In this document: piece after piece, positions 42,742 through 53,968 of the stretch
Layout of the letters: each line of letters begins with the position of its first letter
Numbering within the stretch: position 1 is the first letter of the stretch
Assembly: GCA_037179335.1 (NCBI GenBank)
Contig: JAKZHN010000032.1
Location: forward strand, 310,001-374,000
Source: Cyclaneusma minus
Lineage: Eukaryota > Ascomycota > Leotiomycetes > Marthamycetales > Marthamycetaceae
Direction: 5' to 3'
Length of the DNA: 64,000 nt
The notes under the pieces: generated by a model
Told to the model about the DNA's origin: nothing
The model's input: the letters and a program-made list of their open reading frames with translations, nothing else
Databases searched by the model: none
Program-made: the position numbers and the translations under genes

Positions 42742-43446
42742 ATTACCGGACCTTGGTGGTGTTGAGTGATGGTAGATTGGCGGTCAATTAACAGTTGTCT
42801 AATTCTATAACGGTTGCAAAAAAACAACGGCCTCACTAGAGTTAAATAAATGCGACCATTTAATTTTGAATAACGGTATTGGCGCAAAAAGGCGGTGCAG
42901 CTGGAAAAACCGTCATTCCAGCTACATGTAGCGCGTTATTCCAGCGTTTTTTGCAGGGATTTGGAAGGGGCCTAAGCAGGCAAAATTGGCAAAAAATTGG
43001 CAAAACCCATAGTCAGAATTAAATTCAAGACTCCTCCATAGGAGGCAGCAATGCCAATTAATAACCAACACCTCTAACCACTCAGCTAAAGGGTCCCACT
43101 TGAGAACGTAGCCAGCATTGCCAATTGAGTATTACTAATAATAAAGTCAGGAAAATTTTCCCTGCCCAAGCCCGTGCTTAGGTCCCTTCCAAATCCCTGC
43201 AAAAGACGCTGGAATGACGCGCTAGCTGGAATGACGATCTTACCAGCTGTATTGCCTTTTTGCGCCAATACCATTGCAGCTTAATAACTATATTAAATGA
43301 ATAAATGGTTTATCAATTTAAATGGTGCCAAATCTAAAACAACCTGGGTTTCATTACAATTGAAAGGCTGAATAAACAGTCTTATTTAAGTGACCATATA
43401 ACTGCTGTCATTTGACCATAACTTGAATTCACCAAGGTCCGGTAAT
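42742..43446. mobile_element. non-autonomous DNA transposon with outer terminal inverted repeats
   Basis: ATTACCGGACCTTGGTG at 42742-42758 is repeated exactly in reverse complement at 43430-43446, defining a 705-bp element with no coding capacity. It contains the nested element at 42875-43272. No clear target-site duplication is visible at the ends (flanks GATAC and CATTG), so the true termini may lie a few bases away. Confidence 0.65.
42875..43272. mobile_element. nested MITE-like element with about 110-bp inverted repeats and a tRNA-like core
   Basis: GGTATTGGCGCAAAAAGGC at the left recurs in reverse complement at the right end, and similarity extends inward about 110 bp on each side with scattered differences and one small gap. 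The centre (about 43029-43099, minus strand) holds a tRNA-like start, GGGACCCTTTAGCTGAGTGG, with a good A box but a decayed B box. The whole can fold as a long hairpin. Confidence 0.7.
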
Positions 43447-43968
43447 CATTGTACATGTAACATTTCGCCCCCAACACTAGCTAACCAACTACGGCACGAG
43501 AGCGCCAGATATAGTACCCTTCTGGTGCTCTACAACGCTCAGACGCTCTTCAGAGCTCCGTAGGGGATTCCAAATACCCCTGCAGGAGCCCTTGCAGGAG
43601 ATACATACTGCAGGAAGTCACTTCCGATTCCTTGATCCGTGTTGTTTCAATCCATGAAGGCCGAGACCGCGGAAGTGGGACCTTGGACTTGGCTGCTGAT
43701 AGGGCTGAGATGCGGTTTCTGACACGTGCGAAGGAGGTGGGGGACGCACGGTTATGGGAAACTGCAAAAGCTCGCAAACCGTAAATTTCTCATACACCTC
43801 TGAAGCCATTGAGGGAATCCAAATATATCCAATAATCAGCATAAGTTCAGATTGATTAGAGAAGTTCCAAGACCTAGCAAACACCCACTTGAGACCCAAC
43901 TGTGTCCCGAACCCGGCGCCATTAGGGTATAGGTATCAGACAGACGCCACAGACTCTTCTCCCCAGCC
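43447..43968. other. intergenic, no gene seen
   Basis: 522 bp of 3' flank of the PEBP gene; no repeat or RNA gene noticed. Confidence 0.45.
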
Positions 43969-44566
43969 CTAGTTACTCAAGAAGTAGTTGACAGCAAGCG
44001 GCTCTCCAAGCTTAGCCTTCTTCTGCCAGGCGTCCAGATCGTAGCGCATGCGATACCAGTTGCTGAGCGGCTTTCCACCCGCCGGAGCATACTTCTTGCC
44101 ATCGAAGTCTGCGGGCTGTTCGAACAAGAAGAACGTGTATCGATGAGGAGCACTGCCTGGAGGAGGAGCTGGGCCAATGTAGTTGGCGACAAAGGGCTCG
44201 GTGGAAGTCAGGGTGTTGTCAGGACCGACTTTGAAGCCAGGTTGGATCCAGTGTAGGATGGGACCAAGGACACCGAAGGAGGGGAAGGGGGCGTCGAGGT
44301 CGAGGGCGACTACCATGTAGGTTGCGGAGGAATTGGGCACAGCGTAGGAGATTTCGGGGGCGGACTGAGCTTCTGTCGGATGGTTAGGTCGTGGACTTGA
44401 AGCTCGTGGGCTTGTCTTGGCATGGGATTGGCTGGGGGAACTTACCGGCACGGGGGATGTATTGCTTAGTCGTAATTGCCTTGCCGTTGACAGTCACGCC
44501 CAAGACTTTGGACTCATCTGCCTCCTGGGCGTCAAGGATGCGCTTGACGACTGTGTTGGCGGGCAT
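43969..44566 (-). CDS. phosphatidylethanolamine-binding protein (PEBP/TFS1 family)
   Basis: Two exons, 44446-44566 and 43969-44372, give 174 aa. PEBP signatures are clear: YMVVALDLDAPFPSF (the D-x-D-x-P ligand-site motif), GPILHWI, NYIGPAPPPGSAPHRYTFFL (G-x-H-R-Y motif), and NWYRMRYDLDAW near the end. Family members include yeast carboxypeptidase-Y inhibitor Tfs1 and phospholipid-binding signalling regulators. The position beside a polyketide locus is noted, but PEBP genes are not standard cluster members. It is head-to-head with the FSH1 hydrolase, 273 bp apart, so promoter elements may be shared. Confidence 0.92.
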
Positions 44567-44771
44567 TTTGGCAGTGCTCAAAGTGAGATAGGTTGTGATA
44601 GCAGGTGGAGAAGTGGCGGGGGCAAAGCTGAAAAGCTGAAAAGCTTGAGGAGGCGTTGAAAGAGGGCCGGCTTGTGCTGCGAAATAAGAGAGAGCTCGAG
44701 CTGCTATCACACCGATTACAACGTAGTGATCCGTGACCAAGCAGGTGGCAGGGGTCGTACAAGGGGGTGTC

Positions 44772-44777
44772 TATATA
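44772..44777 (+). promoter_or_regulatory. TATA-like box before the FSH1 hydrolase
   Basis: CTATATATTC lies 68 bp upstream of the ATG at 44840, within the 273-bp shared promoter region with the PEBP gene. Position fits a core promoter; not proven. Confidence 0.35.
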
Positions 44778-44839
44778 TTCGTCCATTCAATCCTCCCCCG
44801 AGAATTGTGTTAGCTCGAGCACATATCGCCCACTCTGCC

Positions 44840-45652
44840 ATGTCCGCTGCCTCGCCCCCAACCACCGCCCTTGGAGATCTTCATCTGCCTCGCATTCTCT
44901 GTTTACACGGGGGCGGCGTCAACGCCGAGTGTTTCCGCCTGCAATGTCGAGGATTGTTCCGCGCTCTGAACGGTACCTTCAGACTCGTCTTCCCGGACGC
45001 ACCTTACCTGTCACCCGCGGACCCTGTGGTCATCACCACATATGGCCATCTGCAGCCATTTCGCCGTTGGCTGCGCTGGAAAGTCGAGCAGCCGAATCCC
45101 GGCCCCGATGCCATCTGCCGGGACATCGACAGGGTACTGCATGAAGCCATGGACAACGACAGCGCTGCGGGCGCCACTGGCCCTTGGGTTGCTGTCATGG
45201 GCTTCAGCCAGGGCGCCAAGCTAGCTGCCAGCCTGCTGCTCCGCCAACAGCTGCGTGCTTTGAAGCTGGGCCACGATCGAGCCGGCTCTGATTTCAAGTT
45301 TGCTGTGCTGCTGGCCGGCCGAGCTCCCCTGGTGTCACTGGACCCCTCGTTGACCGACTCCCTAGCTCTTGCAGACGCCGACGAGCTCACAACCGGAGCC
45401 TTTGCACAGGTCACTGGCTCGTTCTTGCACGGGTCAGACCGCCTTCTCCATCTGCCCACTCTGCACGTTCACGGACGGAAGGATCCAGGCATTGCGAACC
45501 ATCGTCGCCTGCTCGCCGACTTCTGCAAGGCGGGCACAGCTCGAGTGGTGGAATGGGGCGGAGATCATCGCGTTGTCATCCAAGCTGCAGACGTGGCCGC
45601 CGTTGTGGACGAGATTCTCGCCTTAAGTAAGCTGACAGGGGTCATATCGTGA
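44840..45652 (+). CDS. FSH1-family serine hydrolase, candidate polyketide release or editing enzyme
   Basis: An intronless frame of 270 aa from ATG 44840. FSH1-family motifs are complete: LCLHGGGVNAE at the oxyanion side, VFPDAPY, nucleophile Ser123 in VMGFSQGAKLA, Asp215 in HVHGRKDPG, and His243 in EWGGDHRV. Enzymes of this family act beside non-reducing or highly reducing polyketide synthases (CitA with the citrinin synthase, DbaE, LovG with the lovastatin synthase), where they hydrolyse or proofread enzyme-bound chains. The next gene, 223 bp downstream on the same strand, is a polyketide synthase that lacks its own release domain, so a partner role is a reasonable inference. A housekeeping esterase role cannot be excluded. 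Confidence 0.88.
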   Translation: MSAASPPTTALGDLHLPRILCLHGGGVNAECFRLQCRGLFRALNGTFRLVFPDAPYLSPADPVVITTYGHLQPFRRWLRWKVEQPNPGPDAICRDIDRVLHEAMDNDSAAGATGPWVAVMGFSQGAKLAASLLLRQQLRALKLGHDRAGSDFKFAVLLAGRAPLVSLDPSLTDSLALADADELTTGAFAQVTGSFLHGSDRLLHLPTLHVHGRKDPGIANHRRLLADFCKAGTARVVEWGGDHRVVIQAADVAAVVDEILALSKLTGVIS

Positions 45653-45875
45653 ACGCAGAAAGAGCCTATCAATTGCGCTTCGTTTTAGCAATTTCCACAT
45701 TTATTTCCGCTTATTTGATAGAAGTATTTTCTCTCGCGGAGTACTAAATCACGTAAGTTCAGTGGAACGAGAAAAGTCTGTGGCAGAAATCTACACACAG
45801 CTTAGTCCAGTGACCAGCGTATATTCCTACTTTTTAGAAATATTTTGATTATAACAACAGCAACCTGCAAATCTC

Positions 45876-48800
45876 ATGAAACAGCACACAATGACACTTT
45901 CAACAAATGAATTGTTTCTTTGCGGCCCCCAAGCTCGCCTGCCTTCTTCGCAAGAATTGGAACGACTCCGTCAGTCTCTACGGGATCACGAGAGTTTTTC
46001 TGGCTCCCTGAGAGCCACTGTGAAGGACCTACCCAACCTTTTTCAACAACTTGCGGCTTATGACAGGACTCTGAAACAAAAGCAGATTGATGCAGCTGCA
46101 TCATCAATCGACTCACTGGCGAAATGGCTACACTCTGGAGTCTCCCCCGTACCTGTCGAAGATGTCGAAGATCTCCCCAACGTCGCTTCTCTGCCTTTCG
46201 CAGTCCTCTTGCAAATCGCCCTCTTCCTCAAACACTTGGTCAACACCGAACTTGAGCCTGACTACAGCAAAGCGTTCTCGTTCTTGCAGAGATATGATGT
46301 TCAAGGCTTCTGTATAGGCTTTCTTACTGCAGCCGCTATCAGTTTCTCTGAAAATGTGGCACAGTTGGCCGAACATACCGCTACTAGCTTACGTCTGGCT
46401 ATGTGTATCGGTGTCTATATTGACCAAAATGCTTTACATGGCGAGCCGGCGAGCCCAGTCTGTGCCTTGTCTGTGCGATGGAGGCAAGATATATGTTCAA
46501 AAGCTCAAGTCGAGGGCCTCTTGGCCAGCTACCCACATGTAAGAACTGAAAAGCTCCTATCTTAAGGATCTAGCTGCTTACTATCATCTAGGCTTATATA
46601 TCATGCATCACTGACCTCACGTGTGTCACGGTCACTGCTCAAGCAAGTGACGAGAAGCACTTGATTGAAGCGCTCAGAGAGCTTGGATTCCGTGCCAAGC
46701 CGATCAGCATCAACGGTCGCTTTCACTCTGCTGCTGACCACACTCTTGCGGCTCAAAAGTTGAAGGAGTTCTCAAGATCCATCTCCGGCCTGCAGTACCC
46801 CGAGTCTTCTAGACTTCATACCTCTCTTAGACGGAACGATACTGGAATGCCTATTGCCGAAGATGTCTCGGTTACCGATATTGCAATCGAGAACATCCTA
46901 CTCCAAAGGGCCGATTGGTCTACGACAGTGCGGGGGGCTCTCTCAGATTATCCCAATGACCGTCCGACAATGATCACGCTCGCCTTCGAAGATGGCCTTT
47001 TGCCCCTGAGTCTGTCACAGACTAATGGTAGCCCCAAAGAGGGCGTCACCGAGAACCTAGAGACCAAGTACCCTCCACACGCCATTGCAGTTGTAGGCAT
47101 GGCATGTCGTTTCCCGGGCGCAGCCGACGTCAATGCATTTTGGGATCTTCTAGAGTCCGGTGCATCAATGGTCCGCGAGGTACCTCCAGATCGACTGAAC
47201 ATAAACAGCCATCGCTTGGCTGGATATGGAGACGCCAAGTTCTGGGGCAACTTCATCGACGATGTTGAGAGCTTTGACCATCGCTTTTTCAAGAAATCTG
47301 GTCGTGAAGCAATCTCCTGGGACCCAGAAAAGAGAATTTTGCTAGAAGTCGTGTACGAGGCCCTGGAGTCTGCTGGTCATTTCGGACCAGCTGGTGAAGA
47401 TCGTCTGAAAGACTATGGTTGTTACATTGGCGCTGTGTCCAACAACTACTACGACAATGTTGCCTGCCATCCACCAAACGCATACTCCATGTTGGGGACT
47501 TCGCGGGCGTTTTTCAGCGGCCGAATTTCTCATCAGTTTGGATTTACTGGTCCGTCGATGTCTATTGATACAGCTTGTTCTTCGTCATTGGTCGCAATTC
47601 ATACAGCTTGCCGCGCCATCCAAGCTGGAGAATGTTCTCGAGCAATTGCAGGCGGCACGAATGTCTTCACCAGCCCCTTCGATTACCAGAACCTTGCTGC
47701 TGCTGGTTTCTTAAGTCCCTCGGGCGGATGTAAACCATTCGATGCTTCTGCTGACGGCTACTGTCGTGGGGAAGGTGTTGCGGCACTTGTCCTCAAGCCT
47801 CTTTCCACGGCAGTCAAAGAGGGTGATCATGTCTTGGGGGTAATTGTTGGATCAGCTGTGAACCAAAATCACAATGACGCACATATCACCGTTCCTTGCT
47901 CTTCGTCGCAAACAACGGTATATGACAAGGTACTGCACATGGCCAACGCTCTTCCTTCGAGTGTGTCATATGTTGAAGCTCACGGCACAGGTAAGATGTC
48001 CTGTCCTACAACAATCGCATGATCGAAGTCGATGATTTACAAATTTCCAGGCACACAAGTAGGGGACCCAATCGAATGTAAGAGTATTCGAGATGCATTC
48101 GGAGGTTCGCGCCGTCGCAAGAACCTACTTCATTTTGGATCCGTCAAGGGCAATATCGGTCATACAGAAGCATCAGCTGGCGTAGCAGGTCTTGTCAAAG
48201 TTCTTCTCATGATGCAGCACAACACCATACCAGGACAAGCAGGTTACAACCATCTCAACCCGAAAATACCCGCACTTGAGCCAGACTTGATGGCTATTTC
48301 CAAGAAATCGCAACCTTGGAATACGGCTTCAAAGCTTGCTTGCGTCAACAGTTACGGGGCAGCTGGAAGCAACGCGGTAGTTGCTGTCCGCGAGGCCAAT
48401 GCTTCCGCAAGTGTTACAAAGCGACCAACTATCACAGCTAAGCAGCCCTTCTTCATTTCGGCGGCATCTGAGATCAGCTTGATTGCATACGCCACGAAGC
48501 TTCTGTCATACATGGAAGCTGAGCGATCATTTTACAAAGATACAGCCCGCTTCCTTTCCGATACTTTGTTCAACTTGGCGGACAGAAGCAACCACAGACT
48601 GGCTTACTCGATTTCGAAAACTGTCACCACTCTAGATGACCTGGAAAAGACCCTTAAGGACATTGTCGCCGGCTCTGAAGCCCCATTGAAAGATGTCAGC
48701 TCCAACCCACGTCCCATAGTCATGGTGTTCGGTGGTCAAGAGAATGACTTCATTGGCCTCTCCGAAGAAGTTGTACAGACATCGGGTCTATTGAGATCTC

Positions 48801-51800
48801 ATCTGGACGCGTGTGATGACAAATTACGCTTGCTGGGACATGGTAGCTTATACCCGGCCATCTACCAACGCGACAGCATTCAGCACTTACCAACTCTTCA
48901 TGCCGCTCTCTTCGCAATCCAGTACGCATCTGCTAGGGCTTGGATTGATAGCGGAATGCGTATCAACTCCATTGTTGGACATAGTTTTGGACAGTTAACG
49001 GCTCTGTGTATCTCTGGGTCTTTGTCTCTCCAGGATGCTATAAGACTTTTGGTTGGCCGAGCCGAGCTTATTGAAAGCTCTTGGGGTGCGGAACGGGGGT
49101 CCATGATTTCTATTCAGTCAGATCATGCGACCGTTGAGCACGTTCTCAACGCTGCTAATGCCGAACTGCCATTTGGAAAGCTGGAGATTGCCTGTTTCAA
49201 CCACCCGACAAACCACGTGGTTGCTGGCACAGCTAAAGCTGTAGCTGTTCTCGAAAGCCACGCCGCCAGTGACAATAACCTTCGCGTCAAGCATTTGAAA
49301 GTCACACATGCCTTTCACTCTTCCCTGACCGAGAGAGTGCTGCCAGGACTTGGGAAACTTGCAAGCAGCGTGCAGTGGAACAAGCCGACTATTCCAATTG
49401 AGCTGGCCACAAAAGAACACACAGATAAAGAACCTGGCGCTTGGTTAATTCCGCACCACATGCGAGATCCTGTCTACTTCTCTTCTGCCGTCCTGAGATT
49501 TTCTCGAAAGCACAAGTCTTGTATCTGGGTAGAGGCAGGCCAAGGGTCTTCCGTCATGTCACTGATCAAGAGCTGCCTCAAAGTAGAGGAGGGCCAGCAG
49601 CTCTACTGTCCATCTTTCCTGAACGGGTCCAACGCAGTTTCATCCGTCGCGGAAACAGTCGTTGAACTATGGAAAGCCGGAAGTCCCGTGCAGTTCTGGC
49701 CATATCACCGAAGCGGGCGAGGTAACTTTGAGTACAAGAGCCTTCCTCCCTACCAGTTCGAGAAAAACAAACACTGGCTTCCTTTCATCGATCATGCAGT
49801 CCCGCAGCCCGTCGCCAACACTGCGACTACACCCCCGACCAAGTTAACCCATGAATTCATCTCTTTCCTGGAATTTTCTGACACGGACAAGAAAGAGGCT
49901 ATATTCCTAATCGACCCCGAGAGCGAACGGTACATGTATCTGCTTAACGGCCACATCGCATCCAATCAAGCTCTTGCACCCGCCTCGCTATACGTCGAGC
50001 TGCTTTCACGCGCCGTGATGATGTTGACCGAAAATGCAAACTTCGACACGCATGTTATCAGCATGAACTCGATGCAAATGTTGGGAGCGCCTATTGGTCT
50101 TGACCCTAAGAAGAACATCTATATCCGACTCACACGCACCACTCCCAACATCGACTGCTGGAATTTCGAGTACTCGAGTAAGCTGAAGAAAGGAGGCGGT
50201 GATGTTCAGATTCATGTCAAGGGTCAAGTAGGCCTTGACAGACGAGATGATCCTGCTTTGGCTGATACGATCCTGCAATGGAGTGCTTTGATTGGCTATA
50301 AGAGGTGTCTCTCAATTATTAACTGTGAGGATGGAGAGAAGATGCAGGGAAAACACATATATCGAGCGCTTCAGCAGCTCATTTTCTTCGACGAGATGTA
50401 CCATGGAATCAAGAGTATCTCCTATCAAGGTCACGAAGCAGCAGGGAAGGTGGCGGCAGAGCTGGATCCCAAACTTAGCCCTCGCGAAGCCTTATACGAC
50501 ACTCCGACCATCGATGGCATGATGCAGTTCGCAGGTGTTCTTGTGAACTGGTTTGCTCATCCTATTGGAAAAGATGTGTTGCTTTGCCAAGGAATCAGAC
50601 GAATCGTCACTGGTGGAGCGTTCGATATTACTGCCAAAGAGTGGATCGCATACTCACTCTTGACCGAAGATACCAAAGAGCGCACCGTTGCGGATGTATA
50701 CATCTTTGACAAGAAATCGCAGCAAGTTGTGATCGCGTTCATTGGATTTGTCTTCACACGAACCTCCATCTCGGTGTTGCAGCGGTCTCTTCGGAGTGTC
50801 AATTCTGGCGGACCTGGCGCCAATCCTACACCACTGGCACCTACAGGAGTCGCACAAAAACCAGTTGCTCCGACAGCAGCTACTCCAGCACCAGCGAGAG
50901 CCGCCAGAGTCGATTCAGAGTCAAGTAAATCATTGAAGGTTGTGGAGGTCTTGCACAATGTTACTGATGTGCCAATAAACGAAATTACCCCTGAGACGAC
51001 ACTCGAAGACATCGGCATCGACTCTCTTCTGGTGACGGAGGTTTTGAACGAGATGCAAGCCGCTCTGGGACTTGACATTGATCTCAACACCTTCCTATTC
51101 TTCCCCAATGTCAAAGCCGTGTGCGACCATGTCGACTCGGCTCTTGGAACCGGCGGAGATATGGATTCTGGAGCATCAGCTGTGCTTGAATCAGGAGTAA
51201 ACGGTGTTGCTAGCGAAATACCACCAGCTACCACCCCTGGCTTTGAATCATGTCCTTCTCTTCAAAAGGCTCAAAAAATGTTTGCAGAGAGCAAAGACGC
51301 CTACTCCCGCGCCGCCGTCGAAACAGGAGCAGCCGGCTTCTGGACTGATGTCTACCCTCACCAAGCCGCTCTCGTTCTCGCCTACGTCATCGAAGCTTTC
51401 GCCAAACTCAGTTGCGATCTGTCCTCTCTCAGCGCCGGCAACATTGTTCCCCAGATCCCTCATTTGCCCAACCACAAGCAACTTGTCCGCCAGCTTTATC
51501 GTATACTTGAAGATGGCGGGCTGCTTACCGCTATCCCTGGAGGCCAATTTGTCCGCACCTCCAAGTCAATCGATCCCACACCTGCCTCAACCCTCTACTC
51601 GCAAATCATTTCCAAGTTCCCTCTCCACGCAAGCGTGCATAAAACCGTCAAAGCCGTCGGATTGGAGTTTGCTGAGTGTCTGACCGGCGAGAAAGATGGC
51701 CTGCAAATCGTTTTCGGTAATAAAGAAAATAAAAAGACCCTTGATGATTTGTACGAGAACTGGCCCCTAGTACGCTCCGGCACGCTCGCTCTAGGCGAGT

Positions 51801-52384
51801 TCCTCTCAAAAGTCATGGCTCAACATTCTGGCACTGGCAAATTTCGCATCTTGGAAGTCGGCGCTGGCACTGGGGGTACGACAAAGTACATCGTGCGACA
51901 CTTGCAGAACCTCGGTATTTCTTTCGAGTATGTCTTCACAGACCTGTCTTCATCACTCGTCGCAGCCGCGAAACGCACCTTCAAAGACTTCCCCTCGATG
52001 TCATTTTCAGTCCTGGATATCGAGAAAGAGCCCCGAGCCGACTGGCTGAACTCGTTCCACGTGATCATTTCTACCAACTGCATCCACGCGACTAGGGACT
52101 TGACAGTTTCGCTTACATCGCTAAGAAAGTTGCTGCGCGATGACGGCGTGCTGACGCTGGTGGAGATTACGAGGAATATGTTTTGGTTGGATATTGCGGT
52201 GGGTTTGTTTGAGGGCTGGTGGCTGTTTGAGGATGGGAGGGAGCATGCGGTGGCGGATGAGAGGCGGTGGGAAGGGCATATGCTGGAGGCTGGGTTTGAG
52301 ACCGTGGATTGGACGGATGGGGAGAGTGAGGAGGCGAAGACTATCAGGGTGATTGCGGGGTTTCCTACCGGGGCGAGTGCTTGA
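45876..52384 (+). CDS. non-reducing polyketide synthase, SAT-KS-MAT-PT-ACP-CMeT
   Basis: Three exons, 45876-46538, 46592-47990 and 48051-52384, total 2131 aa. Domains in order: SAT starter-unit acyltransferase (about 1-350); ketosynthase with DTACSSS, Cys550, EAHGTGTQVGDP, and GSVKGNIGHTEASAG; malonyl-CoA acyltransferase with Ser999 in VGHSFGQ; product template domain with His1322 in NGHIASNQALAPASLY and the PTIDGMMQ acidic partner; one acyl carrier protein with Ser1679 in GIDSLLV; and a C-methyltransferase with ILEVGAGTGGTTK at about 1957. The protein ends about 50 residues past the methyltransferase fold, with no thioesterase or reductase domain. The product should be a C-methylated aromatic polyketide; the exact compound is not predictable here. 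The upstream FSH1 hydrolase probably completes the release step. Confidence 0.95.
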
Positions 52385-52404
52385 GAGAGACGGTGTGTAC
52401 TAGG

Positions 52405-52530
52405 TAGTTCAGAATTTCCTAAACTCTCCGGAAACGTCCAGATAACTCGGAGAAATGCCAATTACTGAGAGCGTCCAAGTTACTTGGAGAGAGCTGAGTG
52501 ATTTGGAAACATCCAAGTTGCACGGAGAGA
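52405..52530. repeat. degenerate short tandem repeat
   Basis: About five imperfect units of roughly 22-25 bp (GAAA..TCCA..TAACTCGGAGA type) fill most of the gap between the polyketide synthase stop and the convergent hydrolase gene. The style resembles the arrays at 1-80 and 23333-23480, though the core sequence differs. Confidence 0.45.
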
Positions 52531-52635
52531 GGTCAATCAATCCAAGTCAGTCCTAATGCTTCATCTTTGCTATTTGCGTAACATTCCATTATGCAGAAGA
52601 GAAATATAGAGATTCGTACCCAGTTCAACTCCACC

Positions 52636-53968
52636 TCAAAACTCCCTACTCTCCCCAATATCACAGATCCCAAATATCCCCTCTTCAATCCCGCTCCTCT
52701 CCAAAGCCTCGCGCAACAATTCCGGTGGCTCCAACACATTCTCCTCCGCAACCGCCCACGTCCCCCAATGCACAGCCAGTGCCTTTTTACACCTCGTGTC
52801 CTTGAAAATCTCCACCGCATCAAACGGATTCGCATGCACCGGACTAAGCACATGTCTCGGTCTATATGCACCTATAGGAAGCAAACCCAAATCAAATGGA
52901 CCTCTCAGTTCGCCGATTTGTGCAAAGGCGGGGCAACGAGGAAGATAAGAGAGAGAGGAGTCGTAATCGTCTGTACCAAGGGGTAAGAGGGGGACGGAGC
53001 GGTAGCCGGTATCGCCGGCGAAGAAAACGGATTTGCCACCCGAGGAAACGGAGAATGACGCCCAAAGGGTAGCGGATTTGTTGAAAGGGGTACGGGCGGA
53101 GGTGTGTTGGCAAGGGAGGCAGGAGATGCGTGCTTTGATCTCAGAGGTGCTGGGCGAGAGGTCTGATGTTGCAGAGCTGGGAGTGGGAGAGAGGCTTTCT
53201 TTGCGGGCGCTAGTGTCTGAGAGGGTGAGATCGATGTCTTCCCACCAGTCGAGTTCGACGACGTTGGTGATGCCGCAGTCGAAGAACCACTTTTGGAGGC
53301 CTTTGGGTACGACGAAGAGGACGGTGGGGTGGAGTTTGTGGATTTCGAGGACGGATGGATAAGAAAGATGGTCATAATGGCTGTGACTTAGGATAACCTG
53401 CTCGAATTAGCTATTGGTTTCGAGACGACTCATACATGAGAACTTACACAGTCGATGATTGGAATATCAGAGATCTGGCAAGGGGCAGGGGTAAATCTTT
53501 TATGTCCTAGCCAGGAGACTGGGGAACATCGTTCTTCGAAGACGGGGTCGAAAAGGACTCGTAGGCCGCTAGGCAATTCAACACAATGACATGCGTGCCC
53601 TAGCCATGTTGTACGCAGAGCAACCGAGCCTGTTCTGGACGAAAGGAAAGTAGGCTTGACGACAGGAACAGTTGGCCCTGTCGTATCTGGTCTATTTCTA
53701 TTCCCAGAGAAGAACTTGTGACTACAACATTCATGTCAGCAATGGACATTCAATTTCCACGAACGGTTTCGGACACTCACTGCACCATGGCCTTGAATAT
53801 TTCGGGAAAGGAGAAATCATGGGCACTATCCCAAGGGTTTCTAAAGCCCTTCAATTCCCCTTTGCCGTCCTTGTCCCGTAGCCAGTGGCTCTTTTCGCTC
53901 GCTGTGTCTGGCACTGCACCCAAGGCAGCGGGCGCACTCACTGTCGCATGCATGGCTCCAACGCTCAT
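52636..53968 (-). CDS. NAPE-PLD-type metallo-beta-lactamase-fold hydrolase
   Basis: Three exons, 53781-53968, 53448-53721 and 52636-53397, give 407 aa (start MSVGAMHATVSAP). Motifs: GFRNPWDSAHDFSF near the N-terminus, TTWLGHACHCVELPSG, then the metal-binding signature LSHSHYDHLSYPS (His159, His161, Asp163, His164), FFAGDTGYRSVP supplying another metal-ligand Asp, LLPIGAYRPRHVLSPVHANP, and ALAVHWGTWAVAEE. This order identifies the N-acyl-phosphatidylethanolamine-hydrolysing phospholipase D family, which releases N-acylethanolamines from membrane lipids. It converges with the polyketide synthase, 251 bp apart. Metallo-beta-lactamase-fold thioesterases release some fungal polyketides, but this protein belongs to a different branch, so a link is only speculative. 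Confidence 0.9.

Noticed and set aside
43029..43099. Possible tRNA gene on the minus strand (good acceptor start and A box)
   Set aside because: The T arm and B box are degenerate and the 3' acceptor strand does not pair with the 5' end. It lies at the centre of an inverted-repeat element, so it is treated as a relic.
52905..53375. A 156-codon Ser/Pro-rich frame on the minus strand
   Set aside because: It is an out-of-frame shadow of the third exon of the NAPE-PLD-type gene, which carries the real metal-binding motifs.
44840..53968. Calling a large secondary-metabolite cluster from the PEBP gene to the NAPE-PLD-type gene
   Set aside because: Only the FSH1 hydrolase and the synthase have typical cluster roles. 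PEBP and NAPE-PLD proteins are common housekeeping genes, and no regulator, transporter or tailoring oxidase is present.
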